From NCBI RefSeq assembly GCF_019426345.1, contig NZ_JAHLLW010000024.1, positions 1 through 50,153 on the forward strand: DNA of 50,153 nt, given 5' to 3'. Positions 34,874 to 45,746 of the stretch are shown here, piece by piece. The position numbers were made by a program, and so were the translations under genes. The DNA is from Marinomonas lutimaris. Its GTDB lineage: Bacteria; Pseudomonadota; Gammaproteobacteria; Pseudomonadales; Marinomonadaceae. The stretch's first letter is position 1, and every line of letters begins with the position of its first letter. The notes under the pieces are model-generated. The model did no database searches. It had not been told where the DNA came from and worked only from the letters and a program-made list of their open reading frames with translations.

Positions 34874-35923
34874 TCATGAAGACTTATAGTCTATCAGTCT
34901 CAAAGACGCTTCACTGTCCATCAACTCATCTTGCATACTTTCGACATGCCCCGCCACCTCATCTGGAGATGAAAAATGGGCAATGTGATACATGGCATCA
35001 CCTTCTTGAACTAATGGAATATTTTGCTTACCAATAATAATCCCACCATTTTTACATAGAACTTTATCCAAAATATCACCATAAGGATCTTTAATCTCAG
35101 CCAGCACATCGCCCGCCTCAACAAGATCACCTAGCTCTTTTATATGCGTTGTAAAACCGCTGTCTGTGGCTCTTATCCAACTACTGCTACGTGCAATCCT
35201 AGGCTCAGACAGAGACTTTTTACTACGAGACTTGGGCAACATACCCAGATGCCTCATAACCCCAACAATACCTTTCACACCTGCCCTTATGGATAGCTCA
35301 TCAAAGCGTAGCGCTTCACCCGCTTCATACAGAATAACCTTAGCACCGACATCATTCGCACATTCGCGCAATGAGCCATCGCGAAGGTTAGAATTCATCA
35401 ACACGGGAACACCAAAAGCTCTAGCAATAGCCAGCGTTTCGGGATCATCAAGATTCGCTCGCACTTGCGGCAAGTTGGTGCGGTGCAAACTTCCGGTATG
35501 AAGGTCAATACCATAATCTGCCTTAGAAACAATTTCACTCAAAAAACGATCTGCAACACGACCCGCTAATGAGCCACGCTGAGAACCGGGAAAAGAACGA
35601 TTTAAGTCGCGTCTATCAGGTAAATAACGGCTTTGGCTCAACACACCATAACCGTTAACAATTGGCACTGCGATCAAGGTGCCTTTTAAGCTCTCAAGAT
35701 ATTTACTTTGAATGATTCGACTAATAATCTCAATACCATTCAACTCATCACCATGAATTGCAGCACTAATAAACAAGGTAGGACCAGCACGCTTGCCACG
35801 CTTTACAAACACTGGCATAGACATATTCGTGTCCGTATACAACTTTACCATTGGCAGCTTTATACGAGCAGTACCACCTAACGGAATCTCTACACCGCCA
35901 ATTGTTAAAGTTGCTTTCCCCAT
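34874..35923 (-). CDS. M14-type deacylase (succinylglutamate desuccinylase/aspartoacylase family)
   Basis: A 349-residue zinc hydrolase. The zinc ligands are in AAIHGDELNG (His57, Glu60) and DLHTGS (His142). DRRDLNRSFPG (about 103-113) holds the substrate-binding Arg/Asn pattern, and an EAGE segment (about 216-219) holds the catalytic Glu. The C-terminal 100 residues form a barrel-like domain seen in this group. The family removes acyl or aminoacyl groups from small substrates. Its ATG overlaps the rimK stop by one base (TAATG), so translation is coupled. A role in trimming or using RimK products is likely, but the substrate is not known. Confidence 0.85.
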   Translation of the reverse strand: MGKATLTIGGVEIPLGGTARIKLPMVKLYTDTNMSMPVFVKRGKRAGPTLFISAAIHGDELNGIEIISRIIQSKYLESLKGTLIAVPIVNGYGVLSQSRYLPDRRDLNRSFPGSQRGSLAGRVADRFLSEIVSKADYGIDLHTGSLHRTNLPQVRANLDDPETLAIARAFGVPVLMNSNLRDGSLRECANDVGAKVILYEAGEALRFDELSIRAGVKGIVGVMRHLGMLPKSRSKKSLSEPRIARSSSWIRATDSGFTTHIKELGDLVEAGDVLAEIKDPYGDILDKVLCKNGGIIIGKQNIPLVQEGDAMYHIAHFSSPDEVAGHVESMQDELMDSEASLRLIDYKSS

Positions 35924-36828
35924 TAACCTTTTCCTTTTGTTTTTGTGCTACTCAAAAATGCTGTTTTTTCAATGTGCTTAATAATCATAGAAGCAACATC
36001 TTTACCCGTTGCAGATTCAATACCTTCCAATCCTGGCGAAGAGTTTACTTCCATGATAAGAGGGCCATTGTTGGATCGTAGAATATCCACACCACACATA
36101 TTCAAGCCCATTACTTTTGCAGCTTCAACCGCGGTGCGTCTTTCTTCAGGTGACAATTTAACCAAAGATGCGGTTCCACCACGGTGAAGATTAGAGCGGA
36201 ACTCACCTTCTGCGCCTTGTCTTTTCATCGCAGCGATTACTTTACCACCAACTACTAAACAGCGAATATCAGCACCACCGGCCTCTTTGATGTACTCTTG
36301 CACCAAGATATTAGCTTTTAATCCCATAAAAGCTTCGATGATAGACTCAGCAGTCTTATTCGACTCAGCTAAAACAACACCGATACCTTGAGTCCCTTCT
36401 AACAACTTAATAACCACAGGGGCGCCACCGACATTTTTCAACAAGTCGCCTATCTTATCAGGGTGATGCGCAAAGCCAGTTTTAGGCAATCCTAGACCTT
36501 TTCGAGACATAAGCTGCAAAGATCTTAACTTATCACGTGAACGGCTGATCGCTACGGATTCGTTAATACTGTAAGTCCCCATCATCTCGAACTGCCTAAC
36601 AACAGCTGTACCATAAAAAGTAACCGAAGCCCCAATCCTTGGAATGACCGCATCATATTTAGGCAATGGCTTACCGTCGTAACGGACGGAAGGGTTGCTA
36701 CTTGTAATGTCCATATAACAATGCATCGTATCAATTACATCTACCTCATGCCCAAGTTGTTCACCTGCCTCAACCAATCGACGAGTAGAATAGAGTCGAG
36801 GATTACGAGAAAGAATTGCGATTTTCAT
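35923..36828 (-). CDS. rimK: RimK-type glutamate ligase (ATP-grasp)
   Basis: A 301-residue ATP-grasp ligase. [17 protein letters not shown] (about 2-18), VIPRIGAS (about 61-68), [12 protein letters not shown] (about 141-152) and [15 protein letters not shown] (about 257-271) are the RimK hallmarks. RimK adds Glu residues to the C-terminus of ribosomal protein S6 and makes poly-Glu in vitro. The ATG at 36828 has AAGGA six bases upstream; the frame opens 10 codons earlier. It is the first gene of a two-gene operon with the M14 deacylase. The zinc protease RimB/ATP-dependent partner found with rimK in some Pseudomonas is absent here. Confidence 0.9.
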   Translation of the reverse strand: MKIAILSRNPRLYSTRRLVEAGEQLGHEVDVIDTMHCYMDITSSNPSVRYDGKPLPKYDAVIPRIGASVTFYGTAVVRQFEMMGTYSINESVAISRSRDKLRSLQLMSRKGLGLPKTGFAHHPDKIGDLLKNVGGAPVVIKLLEGTQGIGVVLAESNKTAESIIEAFMGLKANILVQEYIKEAGGADIRCLVVGGKVIAAMKRQGAEGEFRSNLHRGGTASLVKLSPEERRTAVEAAKVMGLNMCGVDILRSNNGPLIMEVNSSPGLEGIESATGKDVASMIIKHIEKTAFLSSTKTKGKG

Positions 36829-36963
36829 AGATGTCCTTTGAACAAAATAAGAAAGCAAACGTACAGACGATGCTTATAAAAAAGTGCTTATATAAAAATT
36901 AATGCTATTGGCGCGAGAATAGTGAATAACCTTATATTTAGAAAGAGATTTCATACATTTTAC

Positions 36964-37011
36964 ATAAAAAAATCTCCAAGTCCCCTTGTCAAACAAAGGT
37001 ACTCAGAGATT
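36964..37011 (-). terminator. probable terminator of the der operon
   Basis: Read on the minus strand, aatctc/gagatt plus the inner pairs gagt/actt and cctt/aagg form an interrupted stem, followed by seven T. It lies 27 bases after the der stop codon. Confidence 0.6.
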
Positions 37012-37037
37012 CTTGAGTGGTCTTCTAGAAATAACGA

Positions 37038-38375
37038 TTATTTCTTAGGAGCAAACGGGTTTTCAGCCGATTTGAATTCAAAAATAATCGGTGTACCAGT
37101 AATGTTTAGTACAGTTCTAAACTTATTTTCAAGATAGCGCTTATAGCTTCCTGGCAAAGCATCAGTTTGATTACCATGAACAACAATACGTGGTGGGTTT
37201 GATCCCCCCTGGTGCGCGTATCGAAGCTTAATTCGACGGCTATTTACCATTGGAGGTTGATGCTCTGCAATGGAATCCTCAAGAATTCGTGTCAAACGGT
37301 TTGTTGTCCATTTGGCATAACAAGACTCGTAAGTGCTTTCGATTGTATCGTATAAATCACCAACACCAGTACCATGCAAAGCAGAGATGTAGTGCACTTT
37401 AGCGTAAGGAACAAAGCCCAAACGTCGCTCAACTTCACTCTTAATATGCTCACGATCATCCTTTTTAAGGCCATCCCATTTATTGATCGCAATAATTACT
37501 CCGCGGCCAGCATCCAATACATAACCAATCATATGTAGATCTTGCTCAACCAAATCTTCATGGGAGTCAATTACCACAATAACGACGTTAGCATCTTGAA
37601 TAGCCTGCAAAGCCTTAACAATAGAAAACTTCTCAACCGCTTCTTTAACATGTTTACGGCGACGAATACCTGCAGTATCGATAAGCGTATATTCTTTCTC
37701 ATTACGCACGTAAGGAATATAAACACTGTCACGCGTAGTACCTGGCATGTCATAGACCACAACACGATCTTCGCCTAGCATACGGTTGACCAATGTAGAT
37801 TTACCCACATTTGGACGCCCCACCACACCAATACGAATACCACGAGATTCTATGCTAATTTGATTTTTGGCTTCTTCTACACGCTCTGCAAATGGCAACA
37901 TGACCTTATCAATTAGAACGTGCACCCCCTTGCCATGAGAAGCAGCAATAGGATGTAGTTCACCAAAACCTAATGAATAAAAATCCGCCAATGCGATATC
38001 TTCATTAATACCGTCAGTCTTATTTACCACAAGAGAGATTGGCTTATTGGAACGACGCAAATGATTAGCAATCATCTCGTCCGAAGGGTTCAAGCCATGG
38101 CGACCATCGACAAGAAACAAAACCGCATCTGCCTCTTCTATCGCCAACAAAGACTGGCGTGCCATTTTTTCATCTATACCCTGCTCATCACCACTGATAC
38201 CACCAGTGTCAATGACGATAAATTCATGTTCACCAAGCTTACCGTCACCGTATTTACGGTCTCGGGTTAAACCTGGATAATCGGCAACCAAAGCATCACG
38301 GGATCTCGTCAATTGATTGAAGAGAGTTGACTTGCCAACATTGGGTCTACCTACCAATGCAATAACTGGAATCAT
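37038..38375 (-). CDS. der: ribosome-assembly GTPase Der (EngA)
   Basis: A 445-residue protein with two GTPase domains. The first P-loop is GRPNVGKS (residues 9-16) and the second GRPNVGKS is near 185-192. Each has a switch DTGG or DTAG and an NKTD or NKWD base-recognition motif. A KH-like domain at about 355-440 follows. It helps assemble the 50S ribosomal subunit and is essential in most bacteria. It is the last gene of the conserved rlmN-pilF-rodZ-ispG-hisS-yfgM-bamB-der block, 92 bases after bamB. Confidence 0.97.
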   Translation of the reverse strand: MIPVIALVGRPNVGKSTLFNQLTRSRDALVADYPGLTRDRKYGDGKLGEHEFIVIDTGGISGDEQGIDEKMARQSLLAIEEADAVLFLVDGRHGLNPSDEMIANHLRRSNKPISLVVNKTDGINEDIALADFYSLGFGELHPIAASHGKGVHVLIDKVMLPFAERVEEAKNQISIESRGIRIGVVGRPNVGKSTLVNRMLGEDRVVVYDMPGTTRDSVYIPYVRNEKEYTLIDTAGIRRRKHVKEAVEKFSIVKALQAIQDANVVIVVIDSHEDLVEQDLHMIGYVLDAGRGVIIAINKWDGLKKDDREHIKSEVERRLGFVPYAKVHYISALHGTGVGDLYDTIESTYESCYAKWTTNRLTRILEDSIAEHQPPMVNSRRIKLRYAHQGGSNPPRIVVHGNQTDALPGSYKRYLENKFRTVLNITGTPIIFEFKSAENPFAPKK

Positions 38376-38467
38376 TTTTTTACCTATAAAAATACAAAGC
38401 GGCCACCACCCCCAATAAAGGGATGGCAGCCTCTTTAAAAATCGCTAAAAAGAAATCAAAACTGATT

Positions 38468-39601
38468 TCAATAGCTCAATGCCGTCACGTTAGAGTTCGG
38501 CGTAAGAATAAACAATTGCTTGTCATTTGCCACCATGCGGCTACCTGGTGGAACGTCATTGTCAGCTACCTTATGCGCAGCCACTTCGCCTGTTGTAAGA
38601 TCAAGCAAATGCACATAACCACCACGATCCATCACAGCAACATAATCACGGAAGAATTCTGGCGTAATCAAATCACGCTCTACAAGATCTGTATTTTCCC
38701 AAACTTCAGTGCCATTTTTAGCGTTCAATGCAATGACTTTACTTGTCATATCAACAGCAACTAATAGCTCGCCCCTTACAGCAACACCTACTGAACTAGG
38801 AATACTACGCTGCCATAGTGGTCGACCATTTTCAATTGAAAGTGCGGCAAGCGTACCATTGTAGGCAACAGCATAAACAACACCATTTTCTACCACTAAA
38901 CGGCCATCGATATCGCTTAATCGCTCTATCTCATAACGCCCTTCTGGCTTACCAACTTCATAGGACCAAAGTAAATTGCCATCTTGTAGCGAATAAGCTT
39001 TCAACTTACCACTGGCAAAACCAGCAATAACTTTTCCGTCAGCAATAACTGGAGCGCTTGTACCACGAACAGTCAAAGATGGCAAATCCTCTTTCGCACG
39101 CCATTGAGTATCGCCCGTCTCAGCATCCAGTACACTTAACCAGCCATCAGAAGTTTGTATGACCAATTTACCTGCTGCATAAGAACCTTCAGACAAGACT
39201 TCAGAACTTAATGTTTTTTCCCACAAGATAGATTTACTTGTCAAAGAAACAGCAATAAGTTGAGCATCATAGGTACCAAAGTATACAACGTCACCATGGC
39301 GCGCTACGCCTGCACTCGCCCTATACTCAGTTGAGACAGTATTTTTCTTCTTTCCATTTTCTTGTGCAAGTTCGTAAACGGTTCCCTTCTCAGTAACAAA
39401 AAACAATGAGCCGTTTTCTGCTACAAGATTAAAACGTTCACTAGACTCACCAAAATTACCATCCACACCAGTCCGCCATGACGTTTTTAAATTAACCTTA
39501 CTCTCTATAGAAGGAGGGCTTGGCAAATCTGGACGAGAGTTAGAGCAACCTTGAGTGATCAAAGCAGCAAACAATACGACGAAAAAAAGAGACTTTCTCA
39601 T
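38468..39601 (-). CDS. bamB: outer-membrane assembly lipoprotein BamB
   Basis: A 377-residue PQQ-like beta-propeller lipoprotein of the BAM complex, which inserts beta-barrels into the outer membrane. The signal peptide ends at Thr-Gln-Gly-Cys (Cys19), a slightly unusual lipobox. Propeller repeats such as LSVLDAETGDTQWR and VIALNAKNGTEVWE occur about every 45 residues. The length matches E. coli BamB (392). It begins two bases after the yfgM stop and precedes der, the classic order. Confidence 0.95.
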   Translation of the reverse strand: MRKSLFFVVLFAALITQGCSNSRPDLPSPPSIESKVNLKTSWRTGVDGNFGESSERFNLVAENGSLFFVTEKGTVYELAQENGKKKNTVSTEYRASAGVARHGDVVYFGTYDAQLIAVSLTSKSILWEKTLSSEVLSEGSYAAGKLVIQTSDGWLSVLDAETGDTQWRAKEDLPSLTVRGTSAPVIADGKVIAGFASGKLKAYSLQDGNLLWSYEVGKPEGRYEIERLSDIDGRLVVENGVVYAVAYNGTLAALSIENGRPLWQRSIPSSVGVAVRGELLVAVDMTSKVIALNAKNGTEVWENTDLVERDLITPEFFRDYVAVMDRGGYVHLLDLTTGEVAAHKVADNDVPPGSRMVANDKQLFILTPNSNVTALSY

Positions 39602-39603
39602 AG

Positions 39604-40245
39604 TTAACCTTTCACCAAATCCTTAAGTTTAATATCAAGCAATGGATGATTCACACCCACGCCCAATGCTTCACTTGCCTTCTGATAAGCAATACGCGCA
39701 TCATCACGCTTACCTTGTGAAACTAGAATATCACCAATCAATTCTTGCTGCTGTGCAGCAAATTCTTCTTCAGTTACTTTTTCAACTCGAGCCATAGCGC
39801 CAGCATAGTCTTCTTTTTGAAGCATCAAGCGCGCCACTCGCAGATTCGCAATTGCTACAAAAGAAACATCTTTTGTTTTTGCAATGGCATCATCCAATGC
39901 CTTAATTGCCTCGTCATACTTGCCATTTTCAGCATCGACACGTGCCAAGAATAATTGACCAAACATGGCATAACCCGTATCCCCATAATCATCAGCAAGT
40001 TGCTTAGCAATAAAGGTAACGGTTTTTTGATTGTTTTCATCGCTTAGATCGGAAGAGGCCTGGACCAAGTTTTGATAAAGTGCAGATGCTTCACTGGTGT
40101 AGTTAGCTTGGCTCGTTTTCCAAGCCTGCCAACCGAAATAACCACCAACAGCAACAGCTATAGCAACGACCAACATAATGCCGTTCTTTTTCCACCAAGA
40201 TTTAAACGCTTCTATTTGTTCTTCTTCAGTCTTTAATTCAGACAC
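39604..40245 (-). CDS. yfgM: YfgM-family SecYEG-associated TPR protein
   Basis: A 213-residue inner-membrane protein: a cytoplasmic N-terminus (TEEEQIEAFKSWWKKNG), a single membrane helix (about 24-42) and a periplasmic TPR domain. In E. coli YfgM associates with the Sec translocon and periplasmic chaperones. I chose the GTG at 40245, preceded by GAGGA at seven bases and matching the family N-terminus. The frame opens 16 codons earlier at an ATG without a ribosome site. It lies between hisS and bamB as in most gammaproteobacteria. Confidence 0.9.
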   Translation of the reverse strand: MSELKTEEEQIEAFKSWWKKNGIMLVVAIAVAVGGYFGWQAWKTSQANYTSEASALYQNLVQASSDLSDENNQKTVTFIAKQLADDYGDTGYAMFGQLFLARVDAENGKYDEAIKALDDAIAKTKDVSFVAIANLRVARLMLQKEDYAGAMARVEKVTEEEFAAQQQELIGDILVSQGKRDDARIAYQKASEALGVGVNHPLLDIKLKDLVKG

Positions 40246-40307
40246 TTTTTCTTCCTCATGTAAGGCACCGCCAAATAACCTAAATGACGGCACTCCATTA
40301 AATCAAA

Positions 40308-41582
40308 TTACAGCTTGGCACCAATATAGGCAGCAACATCAGCAAGTGGATGAGATTGTTGATCACCCGTTGACATATCTTTTACCTGACAAATTCCATT
40401 ATCAACTTCATCTTGCCCTAGAATAATCGTGAAACGAGCCTCTGAACGATCGGCTTTTTTCATTTGATTCTTAAAGCTACCACCGCCACAGTGGCGCAAA
40501 ACGATAAGGTTTGAATTTTCTTCACGCAAGGACTCAGCTAAAACAAAAGAAGCAAGCTCTGCATCATCTCCCATACTAATAACAAACACATCAGTAGAGA
40601 ATTTTGCAGCATCAGGAATCAAGTTTAACGTTTCAAGTAAAAGCACCAAGCGCTCGATACCCATTGCAAAACCAACAGCAGGTGTTGATTTCCCACCCAA
40701 CTGCTCAACCAAACCATCATAACGACCACCCGCACAAACCGTTGCCTGAGAACCAAGATGCGACGTAACCCACTCGAAAACCGTTTTACCGTAATAATCC
40801 AAACCACGCACTAGACGACGGTTGATAACATAAGAGATACCATTGGCTTTCAAGATAGCCTGCAATAATTCGAAGTGAGCCTGTGACTCTTCGCCAATAA
40901 AATCTTCCAGGTTTGGCGCGTCTTTCAGCACTGCTTGAGTCGATTCGTCTTTAGAATCTAATATTCTTAATGGGTTCGTTCCTAGACGACGCTGACTATC
41001 CTCATCTAACTGATCTTTAAACTCAGTCAAATAATCAACCAAAGCCGCTTTATAAGTCTCACGCTCGGATGCTAAGCCAATGGTGTTCAACTGCAGCTCA
41101 ACATGTTCTAACAAACCAAGTTTTTTCCACAGACGAGCGGATAAAATTATTAACTCTGCATCGATGTCAGCGGAACCCATACCAAAAGATTCCACACCAA
41201 TTTGATGGAATTGGCGGTAGCGACCTTTTTGAGGGCGCTCATAACGAAACATTGGCCCTGTGTACCACAAACGCTGAGTTTGATTAAACAACAAACCAGC
41301 CTGATCCGCCGCACGAACACAACTAGCTGTACCTTCTGGGCGCAAAGTCAAAGACTCACCGTTACGATCATCAAAGGTATACATTTCTTTTTCTACGATA
41401 TCCGTTGTTTCACCGACACCGCGTTTAAACAAATCCGTATTTTCAACAATAGGAAAACGAATTTGCTGATATCCATAAGACTTAACAACATCAGCCACTG
41501 TTTTTTCTAGATATAACCAAACAGAGGATTGATCAGGCAAAATGTCGTTCATTCCCCTAATCGCTTGAATTTTACGAGCCAC
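40308..41582 (-). CDS. hisS: histidyl-tRNA synthetase
   Basis: A 424-residue class II aminoacyl-tRNA synthetase of typical length. Motif 1 lies near [12 protein letters not shown] (about 41-52), motif 2 includes [16 protein letters not shown] (about 112-127), the His-specific block is [15 protein letters not shown] (about 258-272), and motif 3 includes GFAMGIERL (about 306-314). It charges tRNA-His. The start is a GTG at 41582 with AAGGA seven bases upstream. It starts only nine bases after ispG. Confidence 0.97.
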   Translation of the reverse strand: MARKIQAIRGMNDILPDQSSVWLYLEKTVADVVKSYGYQQIRFPIVENTDLFKRGVGETTDIVEKEMYTFDDRNGESLTLRPEGTASCVRAADQAGLLFNQTQRLWYTGPMFRYERPQKGRYRQFHQIGVESFGMGSADIDAELIILSARLWKKLGLLEHVELQLNTIGLASERETYKAALVDYLTEFKDQLDEDSQRRLGTNPLRILDSKDESTQAVLKDAPNLEDFIGEESQAHFELLQAILKANGISYVINRRLVRGLDYYGKTVFEWVTSHLGSQATVCAGGRYDGLVEQLGGKSTPAVGFAMGIERLVLLLETLNLIPDAAKFSTDVFVISMGDDAELASFVLAESLREENSNLIVLRHCGGGSFKNQMKKADRSEARFTIILGQDEVDNGICQVKDMSTGDQQSHPLADVAAYIGAKL

Positions 41583-41591
41583 AATGGATCC

Positions 41592-42704
41592 TTAATTTTT
41601 TACAATGATATTGGCTAATTCGCGTTCTTTAAGGAGAGCCTTTTTACGAATCATTTTTTCTAAATCATCAACAAGCGTTTCATTTTTCGTTTTGCTGTTC
41701 GGTTTACCATCTTGATAAATCAAGTTATTCGGAGAACCACCAGCAAGACCAATGTCCGCTTCTTTTGCCTCACCCGGACCATTCACCACACAACCAATAA
41801 CAGCAACGTCCATTGGGATAGTAATGTCATCAAGTCGCTCTTCTAACTCATTCATTGTTTTAATAACATCAAAATTTTGACGAGAGCAGCTTGGGCAAGC
41901 AATAAAGTTAATACCACGATTACGCAATTTCAAACTACGCAACATATCCCAACCGACCTTGATCTCCTGAACAGGATCAGCCGCCAAAGAAACACGTAGC
42001 GTATCACCAATACCATCCATTAAAAGCAAGCCAAGCCCGATTGAAGACTTAACCGTTCCTGAGCGCAAACCACCCGCTTCAGTAATACCCAAATGCAATG
42101 GGTTATCTATTTGGCTGGCAATTTTGCGATAAGCTTCAACTGTCATGAAAATATCTGATGCTTTTAGGCTCAACTTATACTCATGAAAATCCAGCTCATC
42201 AAAATATTGGATTTGACGAAAAGCGGATTCAACTAGCGCATCAGGAGTTGGTTCACCGTATTTTTTTTGCAGATCTTTTTCTAAAGATCCGGCATTAACA
42301 CCAATACGAATGGGGATATTTTTGTCTCGAGCACAATCCACAACGGCACGAATACGGTCTTTGTTACCAATATTACCCGGGTTAATCCGAAGACAGTCAA
42401 CACCGTACTCTGCGACTTTCAAGGCAATTTTATAATCGAAGTGAATATCAGCGACCAATGGAATAGAAACAGCTTCACGTATTTTTTTGAACGCTTCAGC
42501 CGCATCCATAGATGGGATAGAAACACGAACAATATCAGCACCAGCATCGGCAATAGCGCGAATCTGAGCGACAGTCGCATCAACATCACAAGTTTCTGTG
42601 TTCGTCATACTCTGAACACTGATTGGCGCACCACCGCCAACCGGTACATTCCCAACCATGATCTGACGAGAATGACGGCGTTTTATAGGTGATTCAAAAT
42701 GCAT
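41592..42704 (-). CDS. ispG: 4-hydroxy-3-methylbut-2-enyl diphosphate synthase IspG
   Basis: A 370-residue enzyme of the MEP isoprenoid pathway that converts the cyclic diphosphate of methylerythritol to HMBPP, using a [4Fe-4S] cluster. The N-terminal region ([20 protein letters not shown]) and the cluster Cys in ACPSCSR (about 268-274) and [10 protein letters not shown] (about 303-312) are intact. It relies on Fe-S assembly, encoded further along the same strand. It starts eight bases after rodZ ends and is followed by hisS. Confidence 0.97.
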   Translation of the reverse strand: MHFESPIKRRHSRQIMVGNVPVGGGAPISVQSMTNTETCDVDATVAQIRAIADAGADIVRVSIPSMDAAEAFKKIREAVSIPLVADIHFDYKIALKVAEYGVDCLRINPGNIGNKDRIRAVVDCARDKNIPIRIGVNAGSLEKDLQKKYGEPTPDALVESAFRQIQYFDELDFHEYKLSLKASDIFMTVEAYRKIASQIDNPLHLGITEAGGLRSGTVKSSIGLGLLLMDGIGDTLRVSLAADPVQEIKVGWDMLRSLKLRNRGINFIACPSCSRQNFDVIKTMNELEERLDDITIPMDVAVIGCVVNGPGEAKEADIGLAGGSPNNLIYQDGKPNSKTKNETLVDDLEKMIRKKALLKERELANIIVKN

Positions 42705-42712
42705 AAGAGTCT

Positions 42713-43723
42713 CTACTTGAGCTCAAATCGAGCCAAATCTTTATGTGTAAAAGAAGAAAAATCGAATACTTCACCTTTGTATTTCAAAGATGACACGCCT
42801 TTCGCGTAACCCAATACGACGCGGTAAGGTGCCTTACCTGTTAGCGATAGCTTAGTGCCCGCAGATTTCACCCCAGAGAACAAAATCTTTCCTGAAGCAT
42901 CACGAACCTCTGTCCAACAATCTGCACCAAAAGCAATCTCAACTTCATCAGTGTAAGAAGGCATCTTCGGCGCTGCTGCAAGCTCTGCAGGTACTTCAGC
43001 GGTCGCTCTCACTACATCTTCTGGCCTTACGCCAGCTTCTTCCAAAATTGCCATTGTTTCAGCAGACAACCCAGTCACAACACCGCCATTATTAGCTGTT
43101 TTTTCAACCTGATCACTATTGGCTGAGCCTTCAGAATCACTATCTGAAGCTGCATCCACATCTGCACTAGCGTTAGAGCTAGAGACATTAGAAATATCAT
43201 CAGCGTCACTTGATTCATTAGAAGGCTCTTCCGTAGCATCTAAATCTGGAGCTGTGGCAGTCTCGCTTACTTCATTCTTTATTTCATTAGGGGATACTAT
43301 TTTGCTTGGCTGAGAGGGCCACCAAAAAACCAAAAAGACGAGAACAGCAACAATAATAACCGAAATAAAGATGACAATCGGGTCACCAAAGTTCGTCTGT
43401 TTGTTTACCTTATCTACAGGCTTAATCGTCGGTTCTGCATCTTCTAGTTCACTATCAAAGGCACGCAGCATCTCAGAAGGTTCAATACCTAAAAGACGGC
43501 AATAGCTTTTTAGAAAACCTCGGGCAAAGGTCACAGATCGGAAGTATTTAAAATTATTCGCCTCAAGCGCTCGCACTTGATCGATAGGAATTTTCAGCGC
43601 AGTTGCGACATGCCTTTCATCAAACTCTAGCTCTAGTCTTTTTGCTTTTAACCTATTACCAATATTAATGGTGTCCATATTCGTTTTACTTACAGAAGCA
43701 TCCGTTTGAAATTCAGTTGTCAT
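42713..43723 (-). CDS. rodZ: cytoskeletal/cell-shape protein RodZ
   Basis: A 336-residue bitopic protein. The N-terminal helix-turn-helix domain spans about 20-85 ([23 protein letters not shown], family block), a membrane helix lies at about 118-138 ([17 protein letters not shown]), then a Ser/Asp/Ala/Asn-rich linker (about 150-235) and a periplasmic DUF4115 domain (about 240-330). RodZ links MreB to the rod complex. I prefer the ATG at 43723, with AAGG seven bases upstream, one base after the pilF stop. An ATG at 43741 would overlap pilF. Confidence 0.88.
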   Translation of the reverse strand: MTTEFQTDASVSKTNMDTINIGNRLKAKRLELEFDERHVATALKIPIDQVRALEANNFKYFRSVTFARGFLKSYCRLLGIEPSEMLRAFDSELEDAEPTIKPVDKVNKQTNFGDPIVIFISVIIVAVLVFLVFWWPSQPSKIVSPNEIKNEVSETATAPDLDATEEPSNESSDADDISNVSSSNASADVDAASDSDSEGSANSDQVEKTANNGGVVTGLSAETMAILEEAGVRPEDVVRATAEVPAELAAAPKMPSYTDEVEIAFGADCWTEVRDASGKILFSGVKSAGTKLSLTGKAPYRVVLGYAKGVSSLKYKGEVFDFSSFTHKDLARFELK

Positions 43724-43724
43724 G

Positions 43725-44447
43725 TCAATACCTTGAGCCATTCAGGCATGTAAAATTACTCGCAGATGAATACAGTGTAGGGTCAGTCTCGCGTGCAATT
43801 AGGTGCCGCGACAGACAGTTGTACTCATCAAAATGCACCGATCCTCGGGCAGTTTCTTTATCAGCCTGGATATTATTAAAAATTAAGCGAGCTTTGTCAT
43901 TACTACCCTGTATTAAAACAAGATTGAGCTCTGTCATCAAACCAATCAGAGGCAAATCAGCAATTTCTTTTGCCTGTTTTAGATAGATTTCGGCTAAATT
44001 TACTTGATTCTGACGTATAGCACACCTAGAAAGATTTATTTGCACTGATTGGCGCTTTAAAGAGCCTTTTTCGCCAGCTTTTTCAAAAGCAGCACAAGCC
44101 TCACCCCAACGATTTCTCAGCCCCAAAAGCACACCGTAGTTATTCCAAATGAAGTCATCATCAGGGTATCTCTGCAGGGCATCTTCATGCACTAAAAGTG
44201 CTTCGCTATAGTCCTCAATACTCAGCCAGTACAGGCTTAATAACCGCCAATAATCAAGCCCTTGATATGAGACCTCAACCTGATCTAACTTCTTTTTTGC
44301 TAATCCCCACTGCCCCAGCAAAAGATGTGCTTGAACAATTGGTAGTTTTTTAGATTCAGAAATAGGCTGCAAAGGAGAAACAACTTGGTAGGCGCAAGAC
44401 GCACAAAGCAAGCAACACAATAAAAATGGCCATAACCATAAACGCAT
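43725..44447 (-). CDS. pilF: type IV pilus assembly lipoprotein PilF/PilW
   Basis: A 240-residue lipoprotein. The signal peptide ends at Leu-Cys-Ala-Ser-Cys (Cys18), then four to five TPR-like repeats, the best being NNYGVLLGLRNRWGEACAAFEKA (about 105-127). In Pseudomonas, PilF pilots the PilQ secretin to the outer membrane. It sits in the conserved slot between rlmN and rodZ. No other pil genes are in the window. Sequence similarity to PilF is moderate but the position is decisive. Confidence 0.85.
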   Translation of the reverse strand: MRLWLWPFLLCCLLCASCAYQVVSPLQPISESKKLPIVQAHLLLGQWGLAKKKLDQVEVSYQGLDYWRLLSLYWLSIEDYSEALLVHEDALQRYPDDDFIWNNYGVLLGLRNRWGEACAAFEKAGEKGSLKRQSVQINLSRCAIRQNQVNLAEIYLKQAKEIADLPLIGLMTELNLVLIQGSNDKARLIFNNIQADKETARGSVHFDEYNCLSRHLIARETDPTLYSSASNFTCLNGSRY

Positions 44448-44485
44448 ACTGACATCCTTGTCATATACAAAATAAACTCTTAGGG

Positions 44486-45601
44486 CTAATTTTTTACTTC
44501 ACGCAACTCTATATACTTCTGGCTACGGCGAGTTTTGTCTTGGAAGTCACCAACCAACTGACCACAAGCCGCATCAATATCATCGCCACGAGTTGTTCGA
44601 ACTGTCACGGTATAACCAGCATCAGCTAGAATTTTTTGGAAACGACGAGTGCGGTTGTTAGACGGCTTTTCATAACCCGAATGAGGGAATGGATTAAATG
44701 GAATTAAGTTAATTTTACATTCCAATACTTTAAGAAGCTCAGCCAATTCATGTGCTTGTTCTTCGTTGTCATTCACACCTGACATCAAGGTATATTCGAT
44801 CGTAATATGACGTTTATCTGGTAAATTCGCCAAATAGAACTGACAAGCTTCAAGAAGCTCAGCAATCGGATATTTTTTATTTATCGGCACAAGTTCATTA
44901 CGCAAAGCGTCATTTGGCGCATGCAATGAAATAGCTAAAGACACATCAGTACGTTTTACCAACTCATAAATCTTAGGCACAACACCCGAAGTACTCAAGG
45001 TGACACGACGCTTAGACAAACCGTACGCATGGTCATGCATCATCAGGATCATCGAATCAACAACAGGCTCGAAGTTCATTAAAGGCTCGCCCATGCCCAT
45101 CATCACAACGTTAGTAACACGACGAGGTCCATTCGGATCCATCGGACCAAACGATTTAATCGCAATCCAAACCTGACCAATAATTTCTGCTGGCGTTAAA
45201 TTACGGTTAAAACCTTGCTTGCCCGTTGAACAAAAACTGCAATCCAAAGAGCAACCAACTTGCGAAGAGACGCATAAAGTCGCTCTATCACCATCAGGAA
45301 TCAAAACCGTTTCAACGCAATCGTTTTTACCGCCATCAGTACGAATAATCCATTTACGCGTACCATCAGCAGAGATATTTTGCGAAACCACTTCGGGACC
45401 ACGAATCTCACAAATTTGCTCTAACTTCGCACGCAACGCCTTACTGACATCGGTCATTTCTTCGAAGCTTTCTGCTCCCTTTTGATGAATCCATTTGATC
45501 ACCTGAGTAGCACGAAATTTCTTCTCGCCAATGGATTCAAAGAATTCAATCAGTTTGTCGGGGGATAAACCCAAAAGGTTCACTTTTTTGATGTCAGTCA
45601 T
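44486..45601 (-). CDS. rlmN: dual-specificity rRNA/tRNA adenine-C2 methyltransferase RlmN
   Basis: A 371-residue radical SAM enzyme that methylates A2503 of 23S rRNA and A37 of some tRNAs. The cluster motif is CSLDCSFC (about 117-124), GEPLMN (about 168-173) follows, and the resolving Cys is in AACGQL (about 350-355). The ATG at 45601 gives the standard N-terminus ([15 protein letters not shown]). Two terminators lie between it and ndk, so it probably starts the rlmN-pilF-rodZ-ispG-hisS transcript. Confidence 0.96.
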   Translation of the reverse strand: MTDIKKVNLLGLSPDKLIEFFESIGEKKFRATQVIKWIHQKGAESFEEMTDVSKALRAKLEQICEIRGPEVVSQNISADGTRKWIIRTDGGKNDCVETVLIPDGDRATLCVSSQVGCSLDCSFCSTGKQGFNRNLTPAEIIGQVWIAIKSFGPMDPNGPRRVTNVVMMGMGEPLMNFEPVVDSMILMMHDHAYGLSKRRVTLSTSGVVPKIYELVKRTDVSLAISLHAPNDALRNELVPINKKYPIAELLEACQFYLANLPDKRHITIEYTLMSGVNDNEEQAHELAELLKVLECKINLIPFNPFPHSGYEKPSNNRTRRFQKILADAGYTVTVRTTRGDDIDAACGQLVGDFQDKTRRSQKYIELREVKN

Positions 45602-45642
45602 AATTCAATGTCGCTTGCTGTAGGTAGCATTAAGTGTAAACG

Positions 45643-45678
45643 AAAAAAGCCTCTGAAAAGAAAAGTCTTTTCAGAAGC
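45643..45678 (-). terminator. second terminator downstream of ndk
   Basis: On the minus strand a 12-bp stem (gcttctgaaaag / cttttcagaggc, one G-U pair) with a six-base loop is followed by six T. Confidence 0.75.
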
Positions 45679-45684
45679 CTCTGT

Positions 45685-45711
45685 AAAAAAGCGGGCTAGC
45701 GCCCGCTTTTA
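45685..45711 (-). terminator. first terminator downstream of ndk
   Basis: A G/C-rich stem (aaaagcgggc / gcccgctttt) with a four-base loop and T-runs on both strands, 36 bases after the ndk stop. Confidence 0.8.
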
Positions 45712-45746
45712 CAAAACAGATCGGACATAAAGGTCCTAGCTGTCAA

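Noticed and set aside
41202..41510. A 102-codon open frame opposite hisS
   Set aside because: Antisense shadow of a housekeeping gene with no family signature.
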